From NCBI GenBank assembly GCA_012934845.2, contig WNNJ02001247.1:1-64000 (forward strand): a stretch of DNA of 64,000 nt. The letters are read 5' to 3'. Below the pieces are notes generated by a model. The model saw only the letters and a list, made by a program, of their open reading frames with translations, was not told where the DNA came from and made no database searches. Source of the stretch: Pomphorhynchus laevis (taxonomy: Eukaryota > Acanthocephala > Palaeacanthocephala > Echinorhynchida > Pomphorhynchidae). Positions 34,601 through 46,639 of this stretch are shown here, piece by piece; the first letter of the stretch is position 1, and each line of letters starts with the position of its first letter. The translations under genes and the position numbers were made by a program.

Positions 34601-35160
34601 ATTTCTCCTCATTTTGTAATGAGCAGCAGGAGTTCTGAGAACAGTCTCCGCAAATTTGAACTTTAGAACAATTAGATCCCCAGTGCCCCTGTTGTGGCAT
34701 ACGCTACAATGGAGGAAGTTAAGATTGTCTTCTTCAGAAGAGTAAATTGTACCCCAGGAAGGGGTGCAGGCAGATTGGCATAACGTAAGACCGTGTCCCG
34801 ATTCCATCGGACAGAAAGCCATTGGAATCGGAAAACCAGATTTGTCTTTTAAAGTTTGTACATTTGAAAGCTTGTATAAAGTCTTCAGAGCAAGAAATTC
34901 ATCATCCTCCAGATGAGGATGAAATTTCGAGATTTTCATAGTTGTAAGGATAGGTTTGTGTTCAAAAGTTCCAAGATCTTTAAAATTACGATTGAAAAAA
35001 CAAACATAATCAGATGCTAACTCATTGGTAGTGAAATAAATTTTAATTGATGAGTCGTACATTTTGACCGAATTAAATATAATCCTGTTTGGAAAGTCTT
35101 TAACAAATCCTCTTAAAAATATAAAAAGAGCTTCTGATGCTCGTGTGGCTAAGACAGTTT
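31660..35160 (-). mobile_element. LINE family C copy C2, full span but decayed
   Basis: On the minus strand: ORF1 (35062-34153, with zinc-knuckle CHNRGTGD and C-rich PKCANCKRDNSTWSKKCP), an AP-type endonuclease (about 33990-33544, with GNIHKNRDLLDRILGSGYDMLL and DFNDRTGRWINTALHRARNDY), reverse transcriptase pieces (about 33480-32324, with QLAVVAFLDFSSEFDHISNQF) and the 3' UTR. Many frame changes and stops are present. Homologous to C3 (42060-45750) throughout. Confidence 0.75.
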
Positions 35161-35790
35161 AATTACAATTAAGTTTTTTAACTCCTGGATGGGGGAGGAC
35201 CCCTCTCATCCTGTTAAAAACAAACACTAATTTGCTTTAGATGATCGTTGACAAAAGTTACCTTAGAAACGTCTCTTCCCTCAGGAAAATTGCTTAAAAG
35301 TTGAATCCTCTGAAGCCCCGCAACTGTTCGTTTTTTGAATTTGTAACAAAATAATTTTAGCAAAATAATTTTTAATAATTTACGTTGATGTTTTTGACAT
35401 AATTGTTTACTAGAATTCCGAAAAAATGTCTTTATTTCATTAAAATGAATTGAATATATTGCTATCTTAAATATATGTAATCTCTAAACGTTCAAAAATT
35501 ATAAAAAGATAAAAAAAGTCGTTATTTGATGTGTAATTTTGCATTTAGAATCAGCAACACCCATTATTATTCATAAATACCGATCCTCACCATGTATGCT
35601 TAAAATAATATATGATCAAGAGAATATTTCCATTGACGAGGTAAAGTCTATTTTCGTTTTTACTATTTTATTGTAATGATATTGGATCGAGTAATTCGAG
35701 TGTTTCTTTTCACAAAGACAATTATGAATTGCTAGATAATGCTTCTGCAGCAAACATAGTTGACATTGTAATTAAATAATAAAATTAATA
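35161..35790. other. Mostly non-coding; possible exon-like remnant
   Basis: About 35160-35345 is probably the C2 5' UTR. The rest is AT-rich. On the plus strand 35674-35778 reads CNDIGSSNSSVSFHKDN and on to a stop, an open stretch of 34 codons preceded by DQENISIDE and a GTAAAG. I cannot identify it. Confidence 0.25.
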
Positions 35791-37260
35791 ATTGTTTTTA
35801 GATTTTCTATAATTCAAATCAAGTTAAAATAAAAAAATTGAAATTTAAAAAGTCATTTTTATGAATTGACTAATAAATAACAGACGTTGTATCAGAATAA
35901 GAATTAGAGGTCATCAGAAGGAACTGCTTTTTTATTAGGTTTCGGCCCCTAACTCTTCCACCCAACATAGCAGCGGGGGCCAAATACATGCTAATGATGT
36001 ATTTCCTCTAATAAAACTATCTAGTATCTTATTCTAATACAAAGTATATTATTTATTATCTATCCATAAAAATTGGCCACTTAAGAGTTTAAATTTATTC
36101 TTTATATTATTGTGTTGATTTATGTTTTACTATTTTCTGCTTGATGTTATTTTTATAGTAACCTAGTTTAAAATATGTATCTATTAAATTATTTAAATGA
36201 TTTTGAAGAAAGCCAATATCATTACATATTGTTGCAATTCTTAAAATTTCATTATTTAATGTATTATATTTTATATTATATGGTATGCATGAATACTCAT
36301 GCAAAAATATGTTTCTTGTAAATTTAAATATGTCATCTTCACGATATAAATTAATAGTAGTTTTAGTTAATGTTAATTTAATGTTCATATCCAGATATAC
36401 ACCTTCTTTATCATTAATGTTGATTTTGTTAAGAAATGAGGCTACCTGGATAAATTTGTTCGCTTGTTGAATAAAAATTATTAGAATTAAATACACATAT
36501 ATCATCAATGTATCGAAACATATATTTCATATATTTATATTGTTTAGATTTAGTTTTTACACAGTTATGAACAAATTCATATTCTATAAAGCTTAAAAAA
36601 GTCAGCTAAAATTGGGCTACTATTATCACCCATTGGAACACCTTTTACTTGTCTAAATATAGATGTCCCTACTTTTAAATAATTTTGATTTATCAAAATA
36701 TTTAAGGATTCTATTAATTCAATTTTATCCATATATTTATATTTACTTGATGGTTTAATTTTTGTTAGATAGGCGTTATAATTATTATAACATATATATG
36801 TATTTCTTTTTCCGAATATAAGATTAATTAATTTTACTAACGCTTCTTTAATATCTACTAAATCTAGATTTGTATAAAGCGTACTAAAATCGTATGTATT
36901 TATATTTTGAAAATTTATTCCTTTTGTCTGTTCTAAAAATTCTTTTGTAGAATTAATACTGAAATAGTGTTTTATACCAGTATTAATTTCGATTACCTTG
37001 CAATATTTTTTAAAGTGTGCTTTAATTACTTTAATTATTTTATTCATATAGACAGAAAGTGGTTTTAATGTACATTTAAACATCAGTACTTATATCAGTA
37101 CTCATCATTGTTGACAGTACTCTTTATTTTGATTTTTTAAAATAAAAAATCAAAATAATAAATTATTAATTATTTGATATAATAATTATATTGATTTATA
37201 TTAATTTATATTAATTTCTTAACAAGAATTTTATTTTTAAATAATTTACAAAAAAGGGTC
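35790..37260 (-). mobile_element. Penelope-like element copy 2, 3' part
   Basis: The minus-strand frames 37083-36577 and 36508-36107 match copy 1: HYFSINSTKEFLEQTKG, YDFSTLYTNLDLVDIKEAL, KGVPMGDNSSPILADFFKLY, then the thumb region IPYNIKYNTLNNEILRIATIC. The structured terminal repeat is at 35888-36040. The orientation is opposite to copy 1, and the 5' part is missing at about 37083-37260. It is a broken fossil with few interruptions in what remains. Confidence 0.72.
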
Positions 37261-37306
37261 CCTCGAATTGGTCATCAAAGAAAACAAAGTTGTTGTGTTT
37301 ATATTC

Positions 37307-40300
37307 TTAATTCCGCTCGTGAGACGACTCCGCGAGAGAGGATATTCTTTCCATAATCATACTTTCTAGGAAATAGTTCTGCAAGGATGTGATATACATT
37401 GAAACCGTCTTAGTAACAAGTGTTGATAGCCTGAATCTTAAATTTCTTATGACAGTAGCGTATCTCCTTGATTCGTTTACTGTTTGTTTTTTGGCAACCT
37501 GCCTAAGTGTGGAATTTGAGGTTTGTCCGAGTCTGCCTACAGTCGACATTATGAACGGATGAGAAATAGATCTTTCTACGATTGTTATTCGTTCGTTGTA
37601 TTTACATTTTTTCTTTTCTGGTCGTATTTAAAAGGGACTGACATGCAAGTCTTAGCATATGACGGTGCCAAATTACTAAAGATGCAGATGTTCAAGAAGG
37701 ACCGGTCCGTCATTTGCCCGAAAAGACCATTGCAAACTACGTCTGCTCTTGCTCCTCTATCTCGTGAAGTAGTTGGTGTGTTGAAAATTATAAATTCAGG
37801 TACGTCTTGCAATTGTGGTTCCGTTCGAACTTCGCGGCAATTAGCCTTAAGATGTTTAGCAATTTCATCTACAATAGCATTATGTCTGATAAAGGTCATG
37901 CCTTTAACCCGACAAGATAAAGCATGATTGATCTCAAGGTTGGAACCACATACACATTTCAGATCTCGATATCTATAGCTCCAATTATATCTTGCAGCTA
38001 ATGTATCTTTAAATTCAACGGAATTAATGAAGATGTCAATGTTGTCGGAAGTAGGGTTAAGCCAGGCGGAAGCTCCGGTTGCACATACACTCTCAAAGAT
38101 CGTCGTTAAGTCATTTTCTGATGATTCAATTAAGTTTGATCGTAATCGAAGGTTTATTTTTTCATTCTTTGTCCTAATAAGTTTTAACGTCTCTTGTTGA
38201 TGCTGTTCTTGTTCGAATCTCGTAAAACCATCGATAGTTTGGCATATCATCCTGAAATTGTGGTACTCAGGTATATCCGTTTGTGTCTGATCAATTATAC
38301 CCAATCCACCTAATCGGCGAGGCAAAGAAATAGTTTGCTCAATCTAATCATCTCCCGATTCGAAACCTAGCATTTCTGGTAATATTTGGTTATACAATTT
38401 TGATCTGAATGAGCAAAAGATTGATACGGGATATTACATGTACGCTTCAGATAGGTAATTTCTGTTGTAATGCTTTCGTCAGAAGTATGTAGCCAGCGAA
38501 AGCCTCACAGTTAGTTACTTCATTCAATTTATTCAATTCGACCTCCACTCTGCCGCTTTTCCTCGCATTTTTTCTGATAAACTCATCACTTCCTATGTAG
38601 CTTCCAAGGTAGGTTACATCATTCTGCACAATTTTGACGCCATCGTTGATTATGGGGTTAGACCGAACTGCTTTTTCGTTCTGATTTGTTAACAAATCAC
38701 ATTTAGTTGGATTTACATGGTAGCCAAAAGACGGTCCACATCTTTTTATTTCCTGTCATATTCTTGTGAGCTCAGATATTGTTCCGACACACGCCCCATC
38801 ATCGGCATACCAGCAATGTGTTGCATCTGGAGCGACTTTATGTAAGCGATGGATCATAGGGATAGAAGCAAGTGCGAAAGCTGCCATAGATAACGGGTCG
38901 CCCTGAGTAAAGCCCTCAGATGCCATTAGGGATGTACCGTATATCATAAGTTTTATGGGTTCTCCGTAAGTATTCATCATAACTCTTTCCAAGGATGGAC
39001 ATATATACTTCATGTCTGCTGCAGGACAAGTATTTTATTTATGCAGTTAAAAGCATTTCGAGCATTAAGTAATATGGCGCATTTGTTTTGTGATTTTTCG
39101 TATGCACCGCGGATTGAATGAATTGCGATTTCAGTGCCACACCTCTGACCTGCACATAGCTGAAAATTTTGGCAAACTGAGGTGAGGTCTGCGGAAACTT
39201 GTTTCAGTATGACGCGGCCCACTATCCTCCTTAACACCTCACCTATTCCAATTGGCCTCATCCCAGGTTGTTTATTAATAGGTATCAACATGCTCACCTT
39301 ATAAGCTCTTAATAATGATGGCTCTATCGATTCTGTTGCAATCTTAATAACGAAGTCACGAATTGCGCAGGACAATTTTTCCTATGTATTTCCCTGTGCT
39401 GTTAGAAAATTACGCCATAACCCAGCATCTGTTCCCGAAGAACCTGATGAACCTTTGGTTAGTCCTGCTGCAGTTATTATGTCTGCCGGCACAATGTCAT
39501 AAAATCTGACTTGGTGGTGATCAATTCTATCATTTAAGTTATGTGTTAGTAAATATTCTCCATTTGGAGGAGACGCATTTGGGTGTAATTGTTTTAATCG
39601 GCTTAGTACTGCCTCTCCGTCGATCTCTTGATCTAAGGACAACACGCCATTTCAATTCATCGAACAAAACGCCCTTGATGTTTTTTCCAATATTGCCATT
39701 TTTAACTTGGCTTACTATTTGATGAATAGTATGATCTGAATGAATTTTTTTGCTTGAATCGATCTTTGCTTCAATTGTTGTATGTATTCTGCTTCAATTT
39801 TTAATTTCGCAATGTCATTCGATTTCCAAAGTTCAATTCTCCGTTCTAGGGTTTTTTTGATCATGGTAGTATTTTGACTTGGTATGTGTTGCGGAATTAA
39901 CTGACACATCACTGTGACCAGTTGAAACGATACCTTTGTTGAAGTCCTCCAAACATTCCGATAACATGCCAACGAAAACTTTACTAGCGTTGCAGTTGGG
40001 AAGTAGAAGCAGATTCGGAAACCAGTGTATTACCATATTAAAAATAGCTTCAATCGACTCATCTTCAGCTGAACTTCGGTCATCGGAATTCCCTATAGGG
40101 AGAAGTACTGTCATCACTCGAGGACTGTGATGAAACAAGTTTGTTGTTCTTACAATTTGTAGCTAGGCAGTCAATACAGCGCTGGTTTGCCTTTGCACAT
40201 TTACAGCTTCTGCATACAGCTGCGGAACCGTTGCAGTTACAACATTTAGTTGTGGTTGCTGGTTTACCCTTCGGCATTAGTAACCCAGTCGGATAGATAT

Positions 40301-40977
40301 GAGGCAAACCATGCAATGGAGGAAGAAAAAAGCCGTAATCATAACGAAGGCGATAAAGGAGGACAGAGTGGTCGACAATGTCGAAGGCGGAGGAGAGGTC
40401 GAGGATGATAAGAACACTATATAGAGCCTTATCTCGAGAAATGAGTAAGTCGTTGTAAACTTTCATGCAGGCAATTTCTGTGGAGTGATTAGAGCGGAAA
40501 GCGGATTGGAGAGGGTACAGATTGGATGAGGAGAGATAAGCGTTGATCTGTATTAAGATGAGGCGTTCTAAGAGCTTTGAAAGAGTAAGGATTAGTGAAA
40601 CGGGTCGATAGCTAGAAGAAAGGGAGGGGTCAAGCGATTGTTTCTTAAGGAAGGGACGAACGATTTCGGATTTCCAGTGTGAATGGAAAATACGACTGCG
40701 GATGGACGAGTTAAACAAGGTAGTGAGATATGGGGATATTGATGATCATATGGATTTTAATATGTGGGTAGGCAGGGGATCGGCAGGTGAGGTTTTGTTG
40801 GGAAAGGACATGAGGACAGATGATACTTCGGTAGGTGAGACAGGGAGAATATGAAAGTTCCGGAGGATGATGCGAGGGAAGTAGCAGTGAGTTGGAATTG
40901 ATACGTGGTTGTTAGAGAGCAACGTGGATACTTTGGTCTGGATACTTTGGTTGCTGGTTTACCCTTCGGCATTAGTA
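37307..40977 (-). mobile_element. Family F element: Cys-rich N-terminus, reverse transcriptase, RLE-like C-terminus
   Basis: Minus-strand order: a Cys-rich start (40276-40080, CCNCNGSAAVCRSCKC, QRCIDCLATNC), a linker (39972-39715), a pre-RT domain (39645-39382, KGSSGSSGTDAGLWRNFL), RT (39375-38756, PINKQPGMRPIGIGEVLRRI, LCAGQRCGTEIAIHSIRGAY, GFTQGDPLSMAAFALASIP, CWYADDGA), then a C-terminal part (38325-37307). The latter holds CVCGSNLEINHALSC, RHNA, and an acidic ARADVV/FLNICIFSNLA pair, resembling a CCHC-type knuckle plus restriction-like endonuclease of R2/NeSL-type LINEs. I recall close relatives in cnidarian genomes but cannot name the clade. In the RT the expected Asp of the first catalytic motif reads LLNARNAFN, and several frame breaks are present. 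A LINE A piece interrupts it at 40284-40947. Confidence 0.7.
40284..40947 (-). mobile_element. Internal LINE A fragment inserted in family F
   Basis: Homologous to LINE A from about FRNFHILPVSP through STEIACMKVYNDLLIS to the RLRYDYGF region, lacking both element ends. It is flanked by identical 30-bp direct repeats (40254-40283 and 40948-40977) that contain the start codon region of family F. Confidence 0.8.
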
Positions 40978-41255
40978 GTGTATATTGTAAGTAAGAGCCA
41001 TTGTATCATGGGATGACTATAGTTTACAACTAGACTGCGAGTCGTAAAAGGCGACTTTCGATGTTTGTAAGGTCGATGTTCGACATTATTGTAATATTGT
41101 ATTTCGAAATACTTACACTAGAAAATGTATCTTATGATCTTGTATTCGACGTTATTGTAATATTGTCGACTGTATGTATATTATATTGTAAGTAGTTAGT
41201 AATTGTATGTTATTTATCTCAAACTTTATTTAAGGGTTTTTGACAATTTTTTCAT
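40978..41255. other. Family F upstream region, non-coding
   Basis: Contains a gcgagtcgtaaaaggcgact hairpin-like motif near 41037 and two copies of cgac(a/g)ttattgtaatattgt at about 41088 and 41147. No ORF. Confidence 0.4.
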
Positions 41256-41475
41256 TTATTCGCGTTTGTGTTTTTCAGATGTTTTACGTGCAATTGCTGT
41301 CACTAGTATATAATCTGATGGCCCAAGTCCTCCTATTGCTGCAATAACAATATGACAAAATGAAGAATTTTCGATTTCATTTATTCGCTCTAAATACTTG
41401 GCACGCTTGCGCTGCTCGTGATATTCAAAACATCCTTCCACTGATTTTGCTTGATAAGACAAGCAAAATCATTAT
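41256..41475 (-). mobile_element. Family F C-terminal fragment (F2)
   Basis: The 68-codon frame YHEQRKRAKYLERINEIENSSF..IGGLG matches the region after the endonuclease-like core in family F relatives (an H-E-x-K-K-x-x-Y-x-x-R block followed by a GG loop). Confidence 0.55.
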
Positions 41476-41589
41476 GTTGCACGCTTGCAACATTTTTTAA
41501 ATTAAATATAATTTATTTTCACGTAAATTGGCCAGAATTTTAAAGTTTGATTAACGACATCCTCGATAATTACTTGTCGTAACTTTCTA

Positions 41590-41990
41590 TCGCTGGTCTT
41601 TTTCCTGTTGGACTATGCCTCGAAACCCAGATACACATAGAGACTGCTGTCGCTAGTTCAATAATGAGCTTTGCCCTCAATTCCAACATTATTTGAGCAT
41701 ATCCTTTGGCTGAACTCTCCGATTTTTTCCTTGTTATAATTTTTAAAATTTTGCCGCTTCGGGTCCTGGAAAGTTACAGTTAAAAACACTCCTCGTTAAA
41801 TATCAGTAATCCTTTGGTTATATTTCGAGATTTTTCTTTGTTCGTGATACATGTGACTTGCAGATGGTTTTCTAAGAAGGTAAGACTGTGCAAGTTGATT
41901 GAAGACACAAATATACACAAAGGATCGCACAAGACCTCCTCCAATAATAATAAGGAATTTCTTAAAAAAATAACTTAACAACCACTAAAA
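41590..41990 (-). mobile_element. Family F C-terminal fragment (F3)
   Basis: RSFVYICVFNQLAQSYLLRK and MYHEQRKISKYNQRITDI lie at 41981-41796. LELRAKLIIELATAVSMCI further down, in another frame, matches the end of F1 (RNLRFRLSTLVTKTVSMYI). Confidence 0.55.
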
Positions 41991-42059
41991 ATACTAAACT
42001 AGACCGTTGAAAAACAACAGTTCAAGATCGATAACAAAAAAAAACAAAATGTTTAGTCT

Positions 42060-45000
42060 TCACGATATTGTCACGGCCTCAGATCCAGCGGGATATGAGC
42101 CTTCCAGTCAATCGAACACACACCTCTTCGATTGAAACACCAAGGGTATTTCGCCCCCCCCCCCGAAGAATCCAATCGAGGCGCACTATGCTCGGTAATC
42201 GCGAGATGAGAAGCTTGAGAAACCTGTCTTTGATCTGGGGGCGTCCTCTTGAAAAGAAGACTAATCCCGATATAGCCCAAGTATCCCAGAGGCGCACTTG
42301 AGTTTTCCCATTCAATGTCAGATGCTGAGTCCGTTTCAAGGCCCACCTAGCTCTCTTAAGAATACGTTTGAGTCTATCCAGTCAGCTTTCGCTGACCAGT
42401 TCACCGTAATGGTAAACCCCAGATATTTTACTCGACTTGTGAAGGTGGGAGTGGTTGATTAGTCAATATGGAAGAAAGAGCTGAGAGTGCTAGTCTTTTT
42501 ATTCTTTGTCGCAGGAGCTCCATGAAAGACAACCACCTGCAATTTGAAGGAGTTTAAAATAAGATTGGATATGGGTAACTGATCTTTTAATCTTAAAAAG
42601 AAACGGCTGATGTCAGAGATTACATCTTTGCACATGCGTCCAGAGAACAGGGCTATGGTATCATCAGCGTATATCAATAGATGTTGGTTGCGCTTAAAGT
42701 TTTTGTAAAGTTCAATAGAGGCAGCAAGATACAAGATTGTAGAAAGTGGGAAGTTCTACTACCCACTTTTAGAGTAGGTAGTTCTATTAGTGTAGTTATA
42801 CTCTAATAGGATAGAAGTGACGTGCATCAGGGTGGTCTTCATAAAAGAATTGCTTGGTATATAACAATATTTCCAACCTGTTAACAATTCTCGCAGGTAA
42901 CCCAAAGGATCTGAGAGAAAAGATAACAAAAGGAATGGAAATGCGGTCAAATGTAGCAGAAAAGTCAAGAAAAACAGTCACAGCAAGCTGATGACTGTTG
43001 TCTTGACAAAATTTGTGTACTCCACATATTGCTGTATGGACCGAGCGATCTTTTACGTACCCATGAAAACCTGGTGGGATTAAATTTCGCCTGCATAGAT
43101 TGTCGCGGATTTTACGCGCAAGCTCTTCTTCATATATGGAGATGAGGGAGTTTTGAATCGAGATAGGCCGCAGATCTTTCAGACATGAAATCGATTTCTT
43201 TTTTGGCATAAAAACAGGACGGCTGATATTAATACCAGTAATATTGGACAGGGAGGCTAGTAGCATAGTGATGGCGACATCTTTTCTCTGACTGTATGTC
43301 AAAAGCTGACAGACCCGAGTGGAAAGTGGCGCGTGGTATTTGGAGGTGACTGTGGTTGGGGAGTTAGAGTGGCTCCATAATTATGTATGGATAGTGACTT
43401 CTCCAAAACTTTGTCAAGGCCTATACTACCGATCCAACCCAATGCTCTCTTCTTCCAGCAGACAAACTTCTCCCTCTTAAATATCTTCCAAAAGGAAGAC
43501 TGAGAAGGGTTAAGGCAAGAAATGCTCGCTTTATCCTTACAGAACTGGAACCTGTATCTTGTGCTCCAATATTCATTCGAGAAGATCTGCCTGGCGGAAA
43601 CAGAGAGATTTGGGAGGTGTAACATTTTAGCTAGTATCTTGAGTTTTGTTGGAGTGGGATTGTATATATGACCTTTATAGGTAGTCGAAAGAAGCGCGGT
43701 AGCTTGCGATGATAGGTAGGAATTAAATTCGGTCAAACTCTTAGTACCAATTATGGGGAAGAGTTGGATAACTGCCTGAAAGAAATCCACTCTGATGGGG
43801 TCAAAGTGAAACATTCTAAGCAACGTATCTTCTTCCATCCGTCAACGAATTAGGTCACGAGTTGTGGTCTGTTTTTGGCGCGACTGCTCAGTGCAAATTG
43901 GTTTCAACAACCACATCTTATGAAGCAGTAATATGTCGAGGAGAGAATTAGTTGTTGAGCAATGAAAGGTGGATGTACGGTGGTTTATGAATAAGGTAGT
44001 CGTTCCTGGATCTGCGGAATGCTGCATTAATCTAACTACCATTTCTGTCGTTGAAGTCACCAAGTAATATGTCATAGACACTACCCAAAATACGGTCCAG
44101 GAGCTCGCAGTTCTTGTGAATTTTCCCTGGCCTAATATAGATATTGGCTATACTGATACGTTTCCCGTTCTTACAAAGTGATATAGCTAGACAAAACAGG
44201 GCTGGACAGGAATAGTTTAAAGGGAGGGATGATCTTAAGGAGCATTTGACAAGGGTTAAAAGACCTTGAGATGAAGAAGAGTGAGGAGGGGTTATGTACG
44301 GAGTAAATTGGGTGTAAATATGCTTAGGGATAAATCGGGTAATGTTCTGGGGGAGACGGATAAACTGCGTCTTCTAAAGGACTATAACATCTGCATCTCT
44401 ACCAGATAGAAGCCTAAGGGCGGAAGCACTTTTCGAATTCCACTGAAGAATATTCAGTGAAAAAGGCTCTTGATTACTTCCCATTGTGTAGATGTCCCTT
44501 CTAGCCCAGACCAGAGGTGGGAAGGCTGCCCTTCCCACAACCGGCAATACTATAAGAAGTCATTTGCCCACCGGCTTTATCTTCATTTCCTAAGGAGGTT
44601 GTCGCTACTTCCCAGCCATTATCCTTCTTGGCTAACTTAAAAGAGTCCAGACTCTGTTTAGAAGCATTTCGTTTTTTGAAGACGGGGCTTTCTTTGAGTA
44701 CGTCGCAATATTCGTCGTGATAGGAGAACGTAACTCCTCAAACTTAGCCACAAGGTATTGAGTTAAAGTTCGCAACTCGTTCATATTTGCCTGGTGCCTA
44801 GCATCTATCAGCTTAGTGATATCTTTGTTTGTAATTGTAATTTCGGTAGATCTATTGGCCAAGCAGGCATCAACGAAGTTGGCCGTCTTGCAGGGTGATC
44901 CACAATGCCGCTTATTGTAATCTTTAAAGTAGCTACATTTTCTACACCAAGAAGGATGTTCACCTCTTCAGTTAGAACAATGGGGAGGCAATACACACTT

Positions 45001-45750
45001 ACCCGAATGAACATCAGATGATCCGCAGACCCCACATGTCCGGGTCCACTCGCAATTAGAAGTCAAATGCCCCCATTAATTACATCCATTACAACGGGTG
45101 TACGTCAGGTGATCGGAGTCTATGAGGGTGAATGACAAATTGTGCCCCAGAAAGGGGTTACATGCACTGTTTGATAGGCATTCAGCCTGGTCAACCGACG
45201 TTGAGCAAAACGCAATTGGTAATAGTAGGCCGTTTCCGCCCGTGATCGAACGTATATTATGTAATTTATAAGTAGATTCTAGATTCCTTACATCTTCCTC
45301 TTGCATGAAGGGCGGAAAATTGTTTATTTTTAACGAAGCCTGAATATGCTTGAAAGTTGTCGTTCCGTAATCTGTTAAGTTCTTCTCGAAAAATTCCAAA
45401 TAGGCTTCCGCGATATCAGAGGTGCAGAATGAAATGCGAACCTAAGACTCGAAATATCTTATTGAATTGAATAAAATTCTATTTTTGTAAGCAACAGTAA
45501 CTTATTAATTGGAACTTATCTCAGGAACTTATTAAAAAGGTTCTGTCTATCGAAAGGTTGTAGAAATTTCACTATAACAAGGTTTACCAATTTTGGCATA
45601 TGAGGTAGTTCTCCCTCCGTGCTCGAGACCAAAAACTGAGAAGAAACACCACTTACCTTTTCATCTGTAGTAGGAATAATTGTTTCCATTGAGCGCTTTG
45701 ATCCTCAGATAATTGCCACTGACATAATTTTCCTGAAATCTCTACTGATC
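42060..45750 (-). mobile_element. LINE family C copy C3, full span but decayed
   Basis: Minus-strand order: ORF1 (about 45700-44632; CNGCN followed by EADAEYTRTCG-like knuckles and HCSN), an AP-type endonuclease (about 44480-43842), a linker (43838-43299), reverse transcriptase (43302-42796 with KDLRPISIQNSLISIYEE, VFLDFSATFDRISIPFV; 42734-42459 with LLIYADDTIALFSGR), and a 3' UTR ending near 42060. It is the best-preserved RT of family C, but it is split over frames. A run of ten C at about 42158 lies in the 3' UTR. Confidence 0.77.
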
Positions 45751-46394
45751 CTGTATCAGATAATGATTAGAGGAATGCATACTAACGTTTTTGACATAAT
45801 ACATTACGTTTTTGTTAATTTCGTTTGATATTAACCTGGAATTTGCGCCGTTTGGCAGCTCTTATAGAGAGAGATCAAAACTCGTCACTTTTTATTCAAT
45901 CTCATCATCGTTATTTCTCTCTATCTCGTAATTTTTCGCCGCCAATCTTATTTCTACTTAATTTTGTTGCAATGATCTAAGAATGCGTGATACGTAACTT
46001 ACAGTTTCACTATTCCTTATGTATCACACAAATAATGTCGTTAGGTGGTAGTGATCTAGGGGTGTTAATAGCTGCAACCGGGTTAGGTGGTATCTCCTTC
46101 TTTTGAGTAGGAACGTTAGTCAATGGTGATTGTTAGTGTCTCTTTTATTATCAGTGAAATATATCTTATTTTTAAAATTAGGTTTTGATCCATATTGAAA
46201 ACGAACCGGAATTTGGGATAATATTTAAATATTAAAAATCGTTATATAATCCGTTGATTATATTGAATTTTTAAAACAATACAATTCATGTCAACTTCAT
46301 ATGACACGACCATTTCAATTTCCTTTTATTACCATTATGTTAAATATAAACAAGACAACATTATCCCTTTAAAGCTATCACCTTGCAACAACAA
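45751..46394. other. Non-coding, AT-rich
   Basis: Includes the likely 5' UTR of C3 (to about 45960). No ORF or repeat was recognised in the rest. Confidence 0.4.
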
Positions 46395-46540
46395 CAATAA
46401 TAATTTATTTAAGGTGGCAAATGCGTGTCAACTGCACGCTTACAAGTCCACTAAAAAAACAGCAAGTCATGATAAATTTGTTAAATTGCTTAAATGGGAT
46501 CGGATTTGGCGTTTGAAACACGGCATTGAGGTGGTAGTAT
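46395..46540 (-). mobile_element. LINE B-like 3' end, heavily 5' truncated
   Basis: Reverse complement of the B 3' UTR: the end of the last ORF2 codons, then ggacttgtaagcg, stem-loop 46423-46439 (GCGTG/CACGC with one C-A mismatch at the loop side) and ccttaaataaattatt. Confidence 0.75.
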
Positions 46541-46639
46541 TTTGCAATTACTCAAAATTGAACAATCAATGTTTAATGAACAATTATAATATCATGGTTC
46601 ATTGATAATGTGCAAATGCTGTTAAAAAATAGTTGGTGA

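Noticed and set aside
42158-42167. Run of ten C as a frameshift or regulatory signal.
   Set aside because: It lies in a decayed LINE 3' UTR and is most simply a homopolymer slip or sequencing artefact.
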